The notes: generated by a model from the letters alone, not told the origin. 64,000 bases of DNA from Pictodentalium vernedei (GCA_031216915.1 CM062296.1:455018287-455082286); one strand, 5' to 3'; counted from the stretch's first letter, positions 1 through 12,029 are shown. Numbers and translations: made by a program.

Positions 1-1100
1 TAAATACAGACTCTAGCCCGAGCCGTATTGACATGTGCACTTACTGTGTATAAGTAACACTGAATAAATCAAAGTTCATCTAATTTGCATAATTTTTGCA
101 CGAGAAAAAAACCTGTATTATATGTGATGTATTCCATGTTACTAAACATTCATACAGAAATTTATTCAAATCAGAACTTTCATATAAAAGTTCTGTACAA
201 AAAGCTGATTGCACCAATTTTGATACAAAATGGCCACCGAGAGCCATTTGAATTTTGGACTGCACCCAAAAACACTTGTTCTCATCCCAAGGTGATAACT
301 AAGGTGCCCAAGAAGTTTCGTAAAGATTGGTTCATAAATACGGCCTCTAGCCCGAGTCGTATAGGCATTTGCAGTTACAGTGCTGAAAGTAACATTAAAT
401 ATATCAAAGTTAGTCTTATTGGCATAATTTATGCACGAGAAAAAAAACTGTATTATATGTGATGTGTCCCATGGTACTAAACATTCTCACAGAAAATTAT
501 TCAAATCAGTGCTTTCATATGGAAGTTCTGCGCAAAAATCTGATTGCACCTAATTTTGTACAAAATGGCCACCAGTGGCCATCTTGAATTTCAGACCGGA
601 CCCAAAAACACTTGTTCTTGTCCCACGGTGATAACAAAGGTACCCAAGAAGTTTCATAAAGATCGGTTCATAAATACGGCCTCTAGCCCGAGACGTATTG
701 GCATTTGCACTTTCAGTGCTGAAAGTAACACTAAATAAATCAAAGTTAGTCTAATTTGCATAATTAATGCACGAGAAAAAAACCTGTATTATATGTGATG
801 TATCCCTTGGTACTAAATATGCATACAAAAAATTATTCAAATTGGAGCTTTTATGTGGAAGTTCTGCGCAAAAATCTGATTACACCTAATTTTGTACAAA
901 ATGGCTGCCATGGGCAGTCTTGAATTTCGGACCGGACCCCAAAACACTCGTTCTCGTCTCACAGTGATAACAAAGGCACTCAAGAAGTTTCGTATCGGTT
1001 CATAAATACGGCCTCTAGCCCGAGCGGTGTGCACAGTGCAACAGACGGACGATAGGTCATGGCAATACCTCAAATTTGGCTTCGCCAAAGTTGAGCTAAA
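1..1100 (+). repeat. tandem array with about 336-bp monomers, ending in a hairpin
   Basis: The phrase ATAAATACGGCCTCTAGCCC recurs at about 334, 669 and 1002, with a related copy at 1, giving a period near 335. The array ends with GACGGACGATA, then a stem (CTCAAATTTGGC 1069-1080, TTC loop, GCCAAAGTTGAG 1084-1095), then CTAAAAA. The start lies outside the window. Confidence 0.85.
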
Positions 1101-1825
1101 AAGCAATAGCTCACATCTAGAGGACACCCCGAACACACATACCAAGTTTCAAAGTGATCCGATCATAAATGTGCCCTGAAGGGTGTGTTAAAGGGACATA
1201 TTGAGGTCTGACTAAACTAAGTTCAAAGGTCAGCGCAACAGCTTTTGACAAAAATGGAAGAAAATCGACAGCTCCCATATAGATGTTACCCCACACAAGC
1301 ACACCAAGTTTGCAAGCGATCCAACCATAAATGGGAAATATTGATGCTTAACTGCACTAAGTTCATTCAAGGTCATTGCCAGTGGCAACATTTTTTGACG
1401 GAAATCGAAGAAAATCGATAGCTCCCATCTAGAGGTAACCCCAAACAAGCATGCCAGGTTTCAAAGCAATCCGATCATAAATGTGTCCTGTAGGGCATGC
1501 CAAAGGGAAATATTGAGGTCTGACTAAACTAAGTTCTAAGGCCGCGGCAACATTCTTTTTGATGGAAATTGAAGAAAATCGATAGCTCCCATCTAGAGGT
1601 CACCCCAAACAAGCATACCAAGTTTCAAAGTGATCTGATCATAACTGCAACCTGTGAGGCGTGCCAAAGGAAATTGAGGATGTACGTACGTACGTACGCC
1701 TGGATGTATGTACATATGTATGTATGTGCGGACGTATGTATGTACGTATGTATGTATGTATGTACGCCGACGGACGAGAAGTGATTTCAACAGCTCAGCC
1801 TGACTTTATCAAGTTGAGTTAAAAA
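1101..1825 (+). repeat. family B array fragment (about 170-bp monomers) with TACG/TATG tract and 3' hairpin
   Basis: Monomers share AATATTGAGGTCTGACTAAA, a TTTTTTGACGGAAAT phrase and CATCTAGAGGTCACCCC. A TACG/TATG microsatellite fills 1681-1768. The end is GTGATTTCAACAGCTCAG, a hairpin, then GAGTTAAAAA. Confidence 0.8.
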
Positions 1826-2660
1826 CAATTAAATCCTTATCATGCTTTTTATTTATTCTATGTTCGATTTGTTTATATTTGTTTATATGCAACAGGTGGT
1901 CTTCTGCATTCATCGATTTACCCAAATCAAATGTAAACAATGGCCGGTCATGATAATCCACAAACAAAACTCACGCGAACAAAACTTTCCAATTTCCAAA
2001 TAGTCTGAAGAACTCTTTCTGAGACAAAGTTCAACCATCTTCATGTCATTTGGGTTTATATCAAACTCCACATTTACAATCTGTATTTTAAGTTTCATGG
2101 GAAATGTTCAAAATCAAAATTAAATTTATCTCAGTGTTGTTTTGAATGACAACACCCTCCTGTCAAGTTTAAAATATTATTTATTGAAGTTTAAGGTCAC
2201 ATATATTTGCACAATGGCTAATCATGACCACAACATGAGTAACAACTCAAGACCAGGGGTGAGCGTTAAAAAGCCACGTTGCCCATTTTAGAGAGGGTTT
2301 GCACCTCCCAAGCATTGGTGACTGGGTCCTATTTTACCAGTAAAACAGAGCCTGTTCACCGCAGTGAACGGCACAGCTTCACTTCCCGGGGTTCCCATGG
2401 GGATTCAAGTGGAAAAGGAGATTAAAGTTTTGTGTGGGCTTGGCCTATGATGTTCCTTTTAACTTATGCAATTTATTGGTCAATAAAATTTTTAATGACA
2501 CAAGAACATGCTTCAGTTAAATTATTGTTATTTCAAACAGAATTTTCGAAAGGTATGCCTTTTTTTTTATTGAGTTATCACTAGGAAGCATGATGCAACC
2601 TGGTTTTTATTTTAACTCAGCAAAGTAGTGAGTGTTTAAATTTATTGCCCCTCAAGTTTA
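1826..2660. other. no gene recognised; unassigned sequence
   Basis: Mostly AT-rich sequence without clear tandem repeats. A GC-richer block (about 2250-2420) is followed by a CAATAAAA signal at 2481-2488; it could be part of a short interspersed element or an untranslated exon, but no promoter boxes or ORF support either. Confidence 0.3.
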
Positions 2661-2664
2661 ATTA

Positions 2665-2823
2665 TAAGGAATGATCATTTGCTTCTGTCTATTTCTTGAG
2701 TTATGAACCCCAAAAAACAAAGGCCAAACAGAGTAAATGGGCTATTCCCATTTATACAGTTTGGCCTTTGTTTTTTTGGGTTCATGAGTCAAGAAATAGA
2801 CAGAAACAAAAGATCATTCCTTA
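2665..2823. repeat. fold-back palindrome, arms about 77 bp
   Basis: The left arm (2665-2741) and right arm (2747-2823) are near-perfect inverted copies around a 5-nt loop (CTATT). The arms start with TAAGGAATGATC and include AAACAAAGGCCAAAC. Probably a short MITE or fold-back element. Confidence 0.85.
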
Positions 2824-2847
2824 TGTGAACGACTTTGGATGACCAAT

Positions 2848-3022
2848 AATAATTTAACACTCTACCAGTTAACAGGAGTTTACTCTATAACCTATATGTA
2901 ATTAACTGGTCAAATATGTACTGATGGTTTGGTAAATGGTTTTGTGTTTTGAAGTTATATTCAATAAACAGAGTTATCCAATCCAATTAAGAGATATACA
3001 ATTAAGTGGGCTCCACTTTATA
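2848..3022. mobile_element. partial pogo-like MITE
   Basis: Contains GGAGTTTACTCTATAACC, a TAATTAACTGGTCAAAT phrase, and a right end AATTAAGTGGGCTCCACT, matching the better copies at 19247-19678 and 39529-40387. The left terminus is not clear. Confidence 0.5.
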
Positions 3023-3071
3023 CCTAAATACTGTTTACCACTCAGTATCGGTAATGGTACATGTATCTTGT

Positions 3072-3310
3072 AAAACTTTACCTAATAAATCAGCTGCATC
3101 TACCCATGGAATTTACTAACTGAGCAGTTGAAAAAATATTATTTTTCAAAAATTTTCAACAATAACTTGTCATGTGGCCCCGCACTGGAATGATCTCATT
3201 GAGCTCGTTCACATGATATGGTTTAGTTGAAATTTTTGAAAAATTTGAAAAAATAATTCTGAAAATAATAAATTCTGATATCGTCTGCATTGGGAAAAAG
3301 GTTAGTACTA
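3072..3310. mobile_element. TTAA-type MITE, degenerate
   Basis: The left end resembles CTTTACCTAA and the right end is GGGAAAAAGGTTA. A central fold-back (TTTTCAAAAATTTTCAACA / TTGAAATTTTTGAAAAA) matches the copy at 20106-20312. Confidence 0.5.
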
Positions 3311-3544
3311 AATACCATGCAGATACAATAGTAAGTTGTCCCCAAAATAGCATTGCCAAACCTGAGTTTTCAATGGTGCTCAGATAATGAGTGGAGAAAA
3401 TTTATGTTCCACTTACCGGTAGTACATGTATACTTGTTTTATTTTTTCTACATGGATAGTTGTTTCATACTTTGTTGATATATGAATCAAAGCAAAAAAT
3501 ATAAAAATATAGGAAAGATAAGTAGTGGCTCATACAGAACATAC

Positions 3545-3572
3545 CTTGCTCAGTCACAGATAGTCCAGCAAT
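3545..3572 (-). other. candidate 28-nt micro-exon, possibly of the IAP gene
   Basis: On the minus strand a polypyrimidine stretch and TTTTCAG precede 28 nt that read IAGLSVTEQ in phase 0 and are followed by GTATGT. The entry phase matches the phase-0 exit of the BIR3 exon at 20835. Nothing in the peptide identifies it as IAP, and sequences this short arise by chance. Recorded as a possibility only. Confidence 0.2.
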
Positions 3573-4313
3573 CTGAAAATAAATATAATAATATTCATGT
3601 ATTATACATAATAAATATATAACAAAACATAAAGCTACAACTGTCACTGGATCCCATTTATGTTCATAACCACCCCTGTTATTTGCTGGTAATCTGACTT
3701 TTCTTTTTTCTTTTTTTTTTGAATCTACGATTTGAGAAGGCTAAGGAAAACATATCAATAACTGTTGACCATTTGACACAACCCTCATTCACACTTCACA
3801 AACTGACAAATGTAATGGCTATATCCAATCAGAGCTATTAAAAATGAAACTGTCAATGACGCTGCAGCTCAACTTGTCCAAGAAGGGACTAAACTAAATA
3901 GAAAGCTCCTGTAATGCCAAGTCATTCAATCAAGTTTCTACAGAAAAGCCATCACACCAAAGCTACATATGAATTCTGGAAAAAATCGGGTGAGTGATGC
4001 AATCTGTACGGTGTACTAATGGAAATGCTGACAATTTATATGCCAAATCCAAGATGGCTGATAGCAGCCACTTTTTTCAACAAAATTAAAGAAAAAATTG
4101 ATAGCTCCCATCTAGATATGACACCAAAGCTACATATGAAATTTGAAAAAGATCAGTTGAGAAATGTGGTCTGCAGAGTGTGTTGCTGGAATTGTTGACA
4201 ATTTATGTGCTAATTCCAAGATGACTGCTGGCAGCCATGTTTTTCAATGAAATTCAGAAAACCTCAATAGCTTCCACCTAGACATCACACCAAAGTTACA
4301 TGTGAAATTTGAA

Positions 4314-5985
4314 CAAGAGGCCCCAGAGGGCCTGAGGGCGCTCACCTGACATGGTAGTCTAAATATCAAACCAGGGACTTGACTTGAATAAGCTGCATAC
4401 GCCCCCTCCCAAGAAAAGCATATACCAACTAGATGAAGCGATTGTGCCCACACAATACACAGGATTTTCCTTCTATTTTCAGTTCCTGCACTTTTACGTC
4501 TCAAAATTGAGATAAACGCATAAAAAACAGATTTTTTTCCCAAACAAAATACATTCAGCCTAAATTTCTTTCTTCTTCTTAAAACGCATAAAAAACGATA
4601 AAACTAAATTTCCGGATTTTGGCCCCACCCGGACCCCAAATTTTCAGGGGAAAAAAAAAAAATTGTTTGTCTTGAAATTGACGGAAACGCATAAAAAAAC
4701 GAAAAAATTTTTTTTCGGATTTGGTCCAAAATTTTCTAAGTCCAACCCGGACCCCAAATTTTCAGGGGAAAAATTTTTTTTTTTTTTGTCTTAAAATTGA
4801 CCGAAACGCAGAAAAAAAAACCCAAAGTTTTTTCGGATTTCGGTCCCACCCGCACCCCAAATTTTCAGGGGAAAAAACAATTTTTTTTTTGTCTTAAAAT
4901 TGACCGAAACACAGAAAAATCGAAAAAAATTTTTTTGGATTTGGGTCCAAAATTTCAAAGTCCGCAACGGGACCCCAAATTTTCAGCCTAAATATCAACC
5001 CGGGGATTTGGCTTCAACAAACTTGAATCTCACCCCCCTAAGGATGCTGCATACCAAATATCAAAAGATTCTTATTGGGAGATCTGAAGAAGAAGATTTT
5101 TAAAAAATACTCCTCATACTGCACAAATTTAAACATTTGGGCTCCCATAGAGAGCCCAAATATCGACCCAGGCAATTGATTTCAATAAACATGTGAAACA
5201 ATCTTCCAAAGATGTTATATGTGAAATTTTAAAGCTTTTGGAGAAGTGGTTTCGGAGAAAAGTAGTCTTATGTTTTTCCCATTACCCACAGTGTTAAAAA
5301 ATGCTGACTCCACACTTTTTCAAAGTCCCCAAAAAGTACCCCATGATAAAACCGATGGAAATTTTTTTGGACCATTCCATTCTGTTGGTCCTAAGGAAGC
5401 TTCACAACAAATAAGAATTCTCATTGCCGTGTAGTTTTGGAGATATGGGAGTTTTAATTTTTTTCTATTTTTAGCTCCTGTGGTTCCCACGGGGCTATGG
5501 GGAAAAAAATTTCTGCATAAATTAGGTACTTATGACCCAATAAGCACTCACGTGAAATTTGGTTCAAATCGGCCTCGCAGTTTGGAAAATTGAAATTTGG
5601 GGCAGGGCCAAAATTTTTGCCCCTCCTTTAACATCGTCAAATATAGCCCCTCCAACTTCTCTTGAACAAACTTGAGTCTACACCTCAAAAGGAAGCTGCA
5701 TACCAAATATCAAGTCTCTGCTATTGCTGGTTCTTGAGAAGAAGATTTTTTAAGAATTGGAGCATTTTTGCCCCATCCCTCTGCTCAATGTGAGCCGAAA
5801 CCTAATTTGACAAAAAATCAAAATGCCCTTATATAACCCCTACTCACATGAAATTTCATTAATATGCAGCCAGTGGTTTGGGAGAAAAAGGCCCAAACAC
5901 CACCTTCACGACGGATGCCGGACGACAGACGACGGCCGAAAAGTGATCAGAATAGCTCACCCTGACTTTCAGTCAGGTGAGCTAA
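4314..5985 (+). mobile_element. family C hairpin-ended element inside family G
   Basis: 5' end CAAGAGGCCCCAGAGGGCCT (a small hairpin) then GCTCACCTGAC. 3' end GTGATCAGAATAGCTCACCC, a loop, then GTCAGGTGAGCTAAAAA, so the subterminal GCTCACCTGAC is inverted. Inside, 4600-4990 holds about four copies of a roughly 105-bp unit (ACCCCAAATTTTCAGGGG), followed by single family C monomers. A GAC-rich tract precedes the terminal hairpin. No transposition gene is present. Confidence 0.75.
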
Positions 5986-6151
5986 AAAGATCAGGTGAGA
6001 GATGCAGTCTGTAGGGTGTGCCAATGGAATTGTTGACAATTGATATGCCAAATCTTAAGATCTCATACAATTTGGAAAAATTCAATATCTCCCATCTAGA
6101 CATTGCCCCAAAGCCACGTATGAAAGGCTGTTCAAATTTAATTATTTTTTG

Positions 6152-6567
6152 TACAGTGGAGGCCACTTAACTGGATATCTTCTAATTGAATAACCCTGTT
6201 AATTGAATATAACTTCCAAATACAAAACCATTTACCATACCTTCAGTGCACATTTTATCAATTCACCCTTTACCCAATGTAATGGCCAAAATCGGCCAGC
6301 ACTGTTTGCAAAAATACCCATTCAACTTTCCTTATTATTTCATTTTTTATCTCAAAAACATAGCTTAAGACCTCTCATTGAAACAAGCTTGTTGAGCTCA
6401 TTCCAATAAGGGGTCATAAGCTATGTTTTTTTACGTAAAAAATGAAGAGATATAGGTATTCAAGAATTTTGCATTGCAGGTGTTGTCTGCTTTGTGTGTT
6501 AGGCAAAGGGTTAACTGAAAAAAGGCCACAGAGTAAACTCTGTTAACTGAATAAAAAATCTTGCAAT
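6152..6567. mobile_element. pogo-like MITE with nested TTAA MITE (6276-6510)
   Basis: The left end TACAGTGGAGGCCACTTAAC is followed by GAATAACCCTGTTAATTGAA. At 6276-6510 lies a TTAA-family MITE: CCCTTTACCCAATGTAATGG at one end, GGCAAAGGGTTAA at the other, with the fold-back around AACATAGCTTAAGACC / GGGGTCATAAGCTATGTT. The pogo-like sequence resumes with CAGAGTAAACTCTGTTAACTG and is truncated. Confidence 0.7.
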
Positions 6568-7329
6568 ATGCAGAGATCAAAGAAACTTGATGCACAAATG
6601 TGACATACAAGTATTTTGAAGGAAACTAAGATGGCTTTTGTGGCTGTCATTATGGGCAGCCAAACATTACAAAAGTAGGATGTATTCATCTAATCATCAT
6701 ACTACATCACACTGCCTAATTTCAAGTAAAGTAATGCATAAATGTGACCCGTAATCTGTGCAGAAAAAATGTGTTACAGGTAGCAGACTGAAAAGAAAAT
6801 ATGATGTTCTCATCTGCTCATTATGGAAAGTTATCCTGCTGAGTTTCGAGAGAATTGATGCATAAATGTAACCTGCAGTGTTCTCAAGTAATACACGAGA
6901 CTGTCCAGGCAGCTATTATGAGCGGCCAACCCTTTGCTAAAAGAGAACATTCTCATTCACTCATCTTACTAAATCACCCTGCCAAATTTCTTCATAAGTT
7001 AAAAAATTTATAGAAATTTATATATTTTTTATACTTACCAATGACCCAGACTTAGCTGGTGCAAACTCGTAAAATTCTAGGGCCAAACACAAATTTTGCC
7101 CCTCCAATCCCTAAAATTTGCATCAAAATCCAAACAAATCAATGTCCTATGTGGCCGTCCATACTTTTGTCCACTGCGCATGCGCAGTGTCAAGGAAGTA
7201 CTGAAATTGGCACCAAATTTTCATTCTTACAACCAGTGACTGGTAGGCGATATGTAATCAGCAGGGAGGTATGAGTTCCCAACTCATGGGAGGGCCATCC
7301 CCGTCTGGGTCATTGGTAAGTATAAAAAA

Positions 7330-8315
7330 TGCCGCTCAGGATCACCGATCCAATGTCGAGTTGTGAAAACAGTTCCTCGCACCAAGACCAACACACCTAT
7401 GAAGTTTCATGCCTCTAGGTTGAACCACTATCAAGTTCTCATCCGGAAACCAATTGTTGCGATATACTATATTCAAGGTCACTGTGACCTTGACCTTTGA
7501 CCTGGTGAGTCCAACATCAATAGGGTTCTTCCTCGCACCAAGGCCAACACGCCTGTAAAGTTTCATGACTCTAGGTTGAACCACTATCAAGTTATCATCC
7601 GGAAACCAATTGTTGCAATATACTATGTTCAAGGTCACTGTGACCTTGGCCTTTGACCTGGTGAGTCCAAGATCAATAGGGTTCTTCCTTGCACCAAGGC
7701 CAACACACCTATGAAGTTTCATGACTCTAGGTTGAACCACTATCAAGTTATCATCCGGAAACCAATTGTTGCGATATACTATGTTAAATGTCACTGTGAC
7801 CTTGACCTTTGATCTGGTGAGTCCAAGATCAATAGAGTTCTTCCTCGCACCAAGGCCAACCCACCTATGAAGTTTCATGAATGTAGGTTGAACTACTATC
7901 AAGTTATCATCCGGAAAGGAATTGTTGCGATTTACTATGTTCAAGGTCACGTTGACCTTGACCTTTGACGTAGCGAGTCCAAAATCAATAGGGTTCTTCC
8001 CCTCACCAAGGCCAATCTACCTATGAAGTTTCATGAATGTGAGTTGAACCATTATCAAGTTATCATCCGGAAACCAATTGTTTAAGATTTACTACGTTCA
8101 AGGTCACTGTGACCTTGACCTTCGACGTAGCATGTCCAAAATCAATAGGGTTCTTCCTCCCACCAAGACCAACCTACGTATGAAGTTTAATGAATGTGAG
8201 TTGAACCACTATCAAGTTATCATCCGGAAACCAATTGTTTACGCCCGCCCGCCCGCCCGCCCGCCATTCACCAAACTATAAGTCGAGTTTGACTTCGTCA
8301 CAACTCGACTAAAAA
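7330..8315 (+). mobile_element. element F: hairpin-ended element with about 158-bp monomers carrying GGTCA palindromes
   Basis: About five monomers of 155-160 bp lie between GTCGAGTTGTGA (near 7353) and a terminal hairpin containing TCACAACTCGAC, followed by AAAAA (8315). A CGCC microsatellite (8242-8264) precedes the hairpin. Each monomer carries a run related to AAGGTCACTGTGACCTTGAC. The insertion splits the ICR of DIRS copy 1; copy 2 shows the uninterrupted sequence, and no target duplication is seen. The long open frame across it on the minus strand is a by-product of the repeats. Confidence 0.8.
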
Positions 8316-9002
8316 TATATAAATTATTATAATTTTTTTAACATTTTTATACTGTACCAATGACCCAGACTTAGCTGAATAGAAAAAAGGCTGGAGGGCC
8401 TAGGACATAAAGGAAAATCCAATAGACTCAATTACATGTAACAGAATTATCCCCTTAAGGAGTAAAGGGGAACAGGCTTTACATGTATCTTTCTTGTTTA
8501 TATCAACAAAGAAAGACACAATACCATTCCGTAATTGAGCACAATAACATCAATGATCTCTATTAACATCCAGTATAACCCATTATACTAATTTTTTAAA
8601 GGAAAGCCAATAAATAAAGATAGTCCAGCGAATGAGACTCTTTATACTCATTAAAAAGTGTCCGAGGATTGTATATTAACGCTTGTATGACACGTGACAT
8701 ATACAAATGCTTCACACCGAGCTACACTTTAAAAATATTACATAAATGAGATAGACATTAGCTTTACACTTTAAAACCATCCCAGCACCGACTCGGAATT
8801 ACTGATTCCAGAGGATGTATTCCCTTGCTTTTTACTATAAAGCAGGTGATATAAGGGAACACCATCCCCCCTCCCCCCACAGCCCCCCCCCCCCCTCCCC
8901 CTGCCTTCCCCTTGCTCTGGGTCAAATACCCCAGAATGAAGAGGGCAGCAGGACAGAGTCACTGCCGGAACAGAAAGCTTGCATAACTATAGTTGCAACT
9001 AT

Positions 9003-10060
9003 TTAGTGGACGACATTCTGGGCAACAGAAAACGGACCTAAACAACGCAGGTCGCCAGAAATGGACTCAATATTTCTAAGATAAAAATTTGTGAACATGA
9101 AAGACTGAGACCAATATACAGCCTTCATCAAATAGGTAATAGCAACGCTATTAGCATAAGCCCAAGATGTAGACAGCACCCTTACTTCATGCGCCGAAAT
9201 CTTAAGCACAGACTGCTGAGTTGAAGATAATTTTTCATAAGCAGTACAGATAGTTAATTGAATCCACCTTGCAATAGAATGGACCGTAATGTCCTTTCTA
9301 TTAGGCAGCAGAGACAGAAAGAGACGCTTACGTCCCTTTCTGATAAACTCAGATCTACGTATGTAAATACACATAGCTCCAACTGGACAAAGCAAAGGCC
9401 TATGACGATCTGAAGACGGAAGAGCCTTAATAACTAATAGGTTCAGGGTACTTATTAGGAGCCCGATTCTTAGCCAAAAATCCAACATAAGTAGTCAAAG
9501 TAATAGTATTACCAACACTACGATAGTGAGAATCATCAACAGATAGTGCATGAAGCTCACTAACTCTTCTAGCAGAAGAGAAGGCTAAAAGAAAAGCTGT
9601 CTTAAGATAAGTATTTGAAGTCCACTGTATCAAGAGGTTCAAATGCCGCTTCTTTTAGCTTCAGAACAACGCAAGCTAAATTCCCCTTAGGAATTAACCT
9701 AAGGGTTCTAGGTCTATTTATCGAAAAGTTTTTCACTAACTTAGATAAAGAGACATTAGATCCAATCTGTAAGCTATTATGATGAGCATAGGTATCCGGT
9801 AGCATAGACCTATAACCCTCAATAGTAACTGGCTGCAGTTTGATCTCATCAAACAAGTAGACCAGAAAATTAGCAATGTCTGGAATGGAGGGATCATAAA
9901 TATCAACGGAATGATCCCTACACCACTGAGAGAAAACCTTCCACTTAGCAGCATAATTTAGTGAAGAGGAGGTCCTTCTACAGTTAGAAATTGCATCCAC
10001 TGCTCGTCCTGTAAAATGCTTGCCGTGCAAGAAGGACCGCACAACGGAAATACATGAAGG
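9003..10060 (-). pseudogene. DIRS copy 1: broken tyrosine recombinase
   Basis: Homologous to the copy 2 recombinase over its whole length. The N-terminal half is open (9602 to about 10060) and continues in-frame upstream into the overlapping alternative frame (to 10177). A frameshift follows near 9605-9640 after DFKYLS; SARRVSEL is in the next frame, and another shift near 9430-9490 precedes the C-terminal part. That last part still has AHEVR, the tryptophan and NFYLRN. The catalytic residues survive but are not in one frame. Confidence 0.85.
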
Positions 10061-12029
10061 CTGAGACCTTGCGGGTTGTGATGCAGTGTGCACGATTTCC
10101 CCTGCGAAAGAAGGTCCTCCCGTGGAATAAGTTTCTGCGGAATGTCCCACCACAGACACCTGAGTAGATTTATCCATGGTCTCTGGGTGACAGAGATGCT
10201 ACCAACAGAATCCTGCAGTGAGATTGCTTGATTAGCAATATCTGTTGAAACAACGGAGCTGGCGGATAAGCGTATCCTATCATTCCGTCCTAAGAGATCG
10301 AGAGGGCGTCTAATGCAAATGCTCAAGGATCTGGGCATGGCGACACATACGTCTGCAACTGATTGTTGAGATGCGTCGCAAATAAGTCTATCATAGGATG
10401 ATCCCATTGGGAGCAAATCTGATTGAATACTTGTTTGTTGAGAGTCCATTCTGACGGCAACATACGACCTTTCCGAGAAAGGGAGTCTGCATTCGGAATA
10501 TGACGGACCGACAGAAGAACTTGATGCTCTTAGGACAAACAGAAGGATTCTTTCCGTTAAGTTGAACAACGGAATGGAATGAGTGCCTCCCTGGTTCCGA
10601 ATATACGCTACTACTGTCGAATTGTCGGACAGAATTGAACATGCGAATTCTGAATAATGTTCATCCAATGAAGTAGCGCAAGCCAAATTGACATCATCTC
10701 TTTGATGTTTATGTGCTTGTTTAGGAACTACGGATCCCAAAGACCCTGGCACCTCGAATCTGTTGGGTTCAAAGTTGCACCCCAACCTGTTTGTCTTGCA
10801 TCCGTCATTATCAAAAAAATCTGATCCAGCAGTTGCAGTGGTACTCCGAGTTAACCACTGAATATCTGCCCAAGTATGAATCTCTTGTTTCATTTGATTT
10901 GACAAAACGATGTTTGTGACGAGCGAATGAAACTTTACACTCCAATTCTGAGTAAAAATATCAGGAGTGAACGAGTGCGAAGTCGCCCTATCGGAATAAA
11001 ATCCGCGGCGGCTCCGCACAAACCTATCAGTCGCATGAATACGCTCACTGTTACTACATGAGTGAAGACAAAAACGAGCGTAACCACTGACTAATTTCGC
11101 TCTGGATAACGGCAGTCGAACGAGTTTGTTGTGTGTCTCGAAGCTCATTCCCACGTGGGTGAATGACTTGGACAGCACTAGATCCGACTTCTTTTCGTTT
11201 ACTATGAAACCGAGACGTCGGAGCAGTTGAAGCAAACTCTGAACATCGTTCTGAAGTGTTAACTTGTTGCCAAACCTCTGAAGAATGTCGTCCAGGTAGG
11301 CCAACGTTAGCGCAGACGAATGAGCTCGGAAATGAGTCAATACCGAGTTCATTATTCGAGTGAAAGCCCAGATCGCTAGATTCAGACCGAAGCACATGGC
11401 TCGGAACTGATAAAAGACTCCTAGGACAGTGAAGCGAAGATACTTTCTGAACGCCGGATGTACCATGATGTGAAAGTATGCATCCTTAAGATCTATGCTC
11501 GCAGCATAATCATTCACTCGAATGCTCGCTCTGACCGATCAGATGGTCTCCATATAAATTTCGGAGCCACGATCAGCTTGTTTATCCAGCTCAGATCTAT
11601 AACTGGACGAAACGAGCCATCTGGTTTTGGAACCAAGAACAGGTGACTGTAGAAACCTGGAAATTCCTGGTTTTCTACAACCTCTATCACATTCTTCTCT
11701 AGAAGAGATTGGACTTCTGATAGAAGCAAATCTCTCTTCTGAAGGTATGACGGAAGCTGAGTCCAACATGGACTTCGTGTTAACGGAGTTTTTTCCTTGA
11801 AGGACCATTTTAGACCTTCGGAAATAACCCCCTGCACCCATGGTTTGTACGTAAATGACAACCAATTGGATAAGAATCTTGACAGCCTTCCACCCACTGG
11901 AATGCAATAGAGGTTTAGACCATCACCTCCTGGACTTGCGAGGCTTGCAGGAGGAGAAACTATCTCCTCCCCGACCCACACCTTGCCAAGTCGACCTAGG
12001 GGTGTCTGACAGGTTGTCTCGGCCAGCAT
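9958..12029 (-). pseudogene. DIRS copy 1: broken reverse transcriptase / RNase H
   Basis: Homologous to the 720-residue copy 2 protein. 11514-12029 carries the N-terminal part (LVPKPDGSFRPVIDLSWINK). A frameshift near 11515 precedes SIDLKDAYFHIMVHP and YLDD. Further down, several indels move the translation back and forth between the RT frame and the overlapping frame, which is also open. An unbroken 519-codon stretch results (9958-11517), but it is not a real RT. The first RNase H aspartate region is lost in one off-frame stretch, while LSDNSTVVAYI is back in frame. Confidence 0.85.

Noticed and set aside
1569..1784. Protein with YVCMYVCMYV-like repeats
   Set aside because: Translation of the TACG/TATG microsatellite before a family B hairpin.
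2250..2490. tRNA-derived SINE
   Set aside because: No A or B promoter boxes and no cloverleaf could be seen, and no second copy in the window. Left as unassigned.
7342..7950. 202-codon open frame with repeated RNNWFPDDNLIVVQP-like blocks
   Set aside because: It is the translation of the element F tandem monomers, whose length is close to a multiple of three in this stretch. No domain, and it depends on repeat phase.
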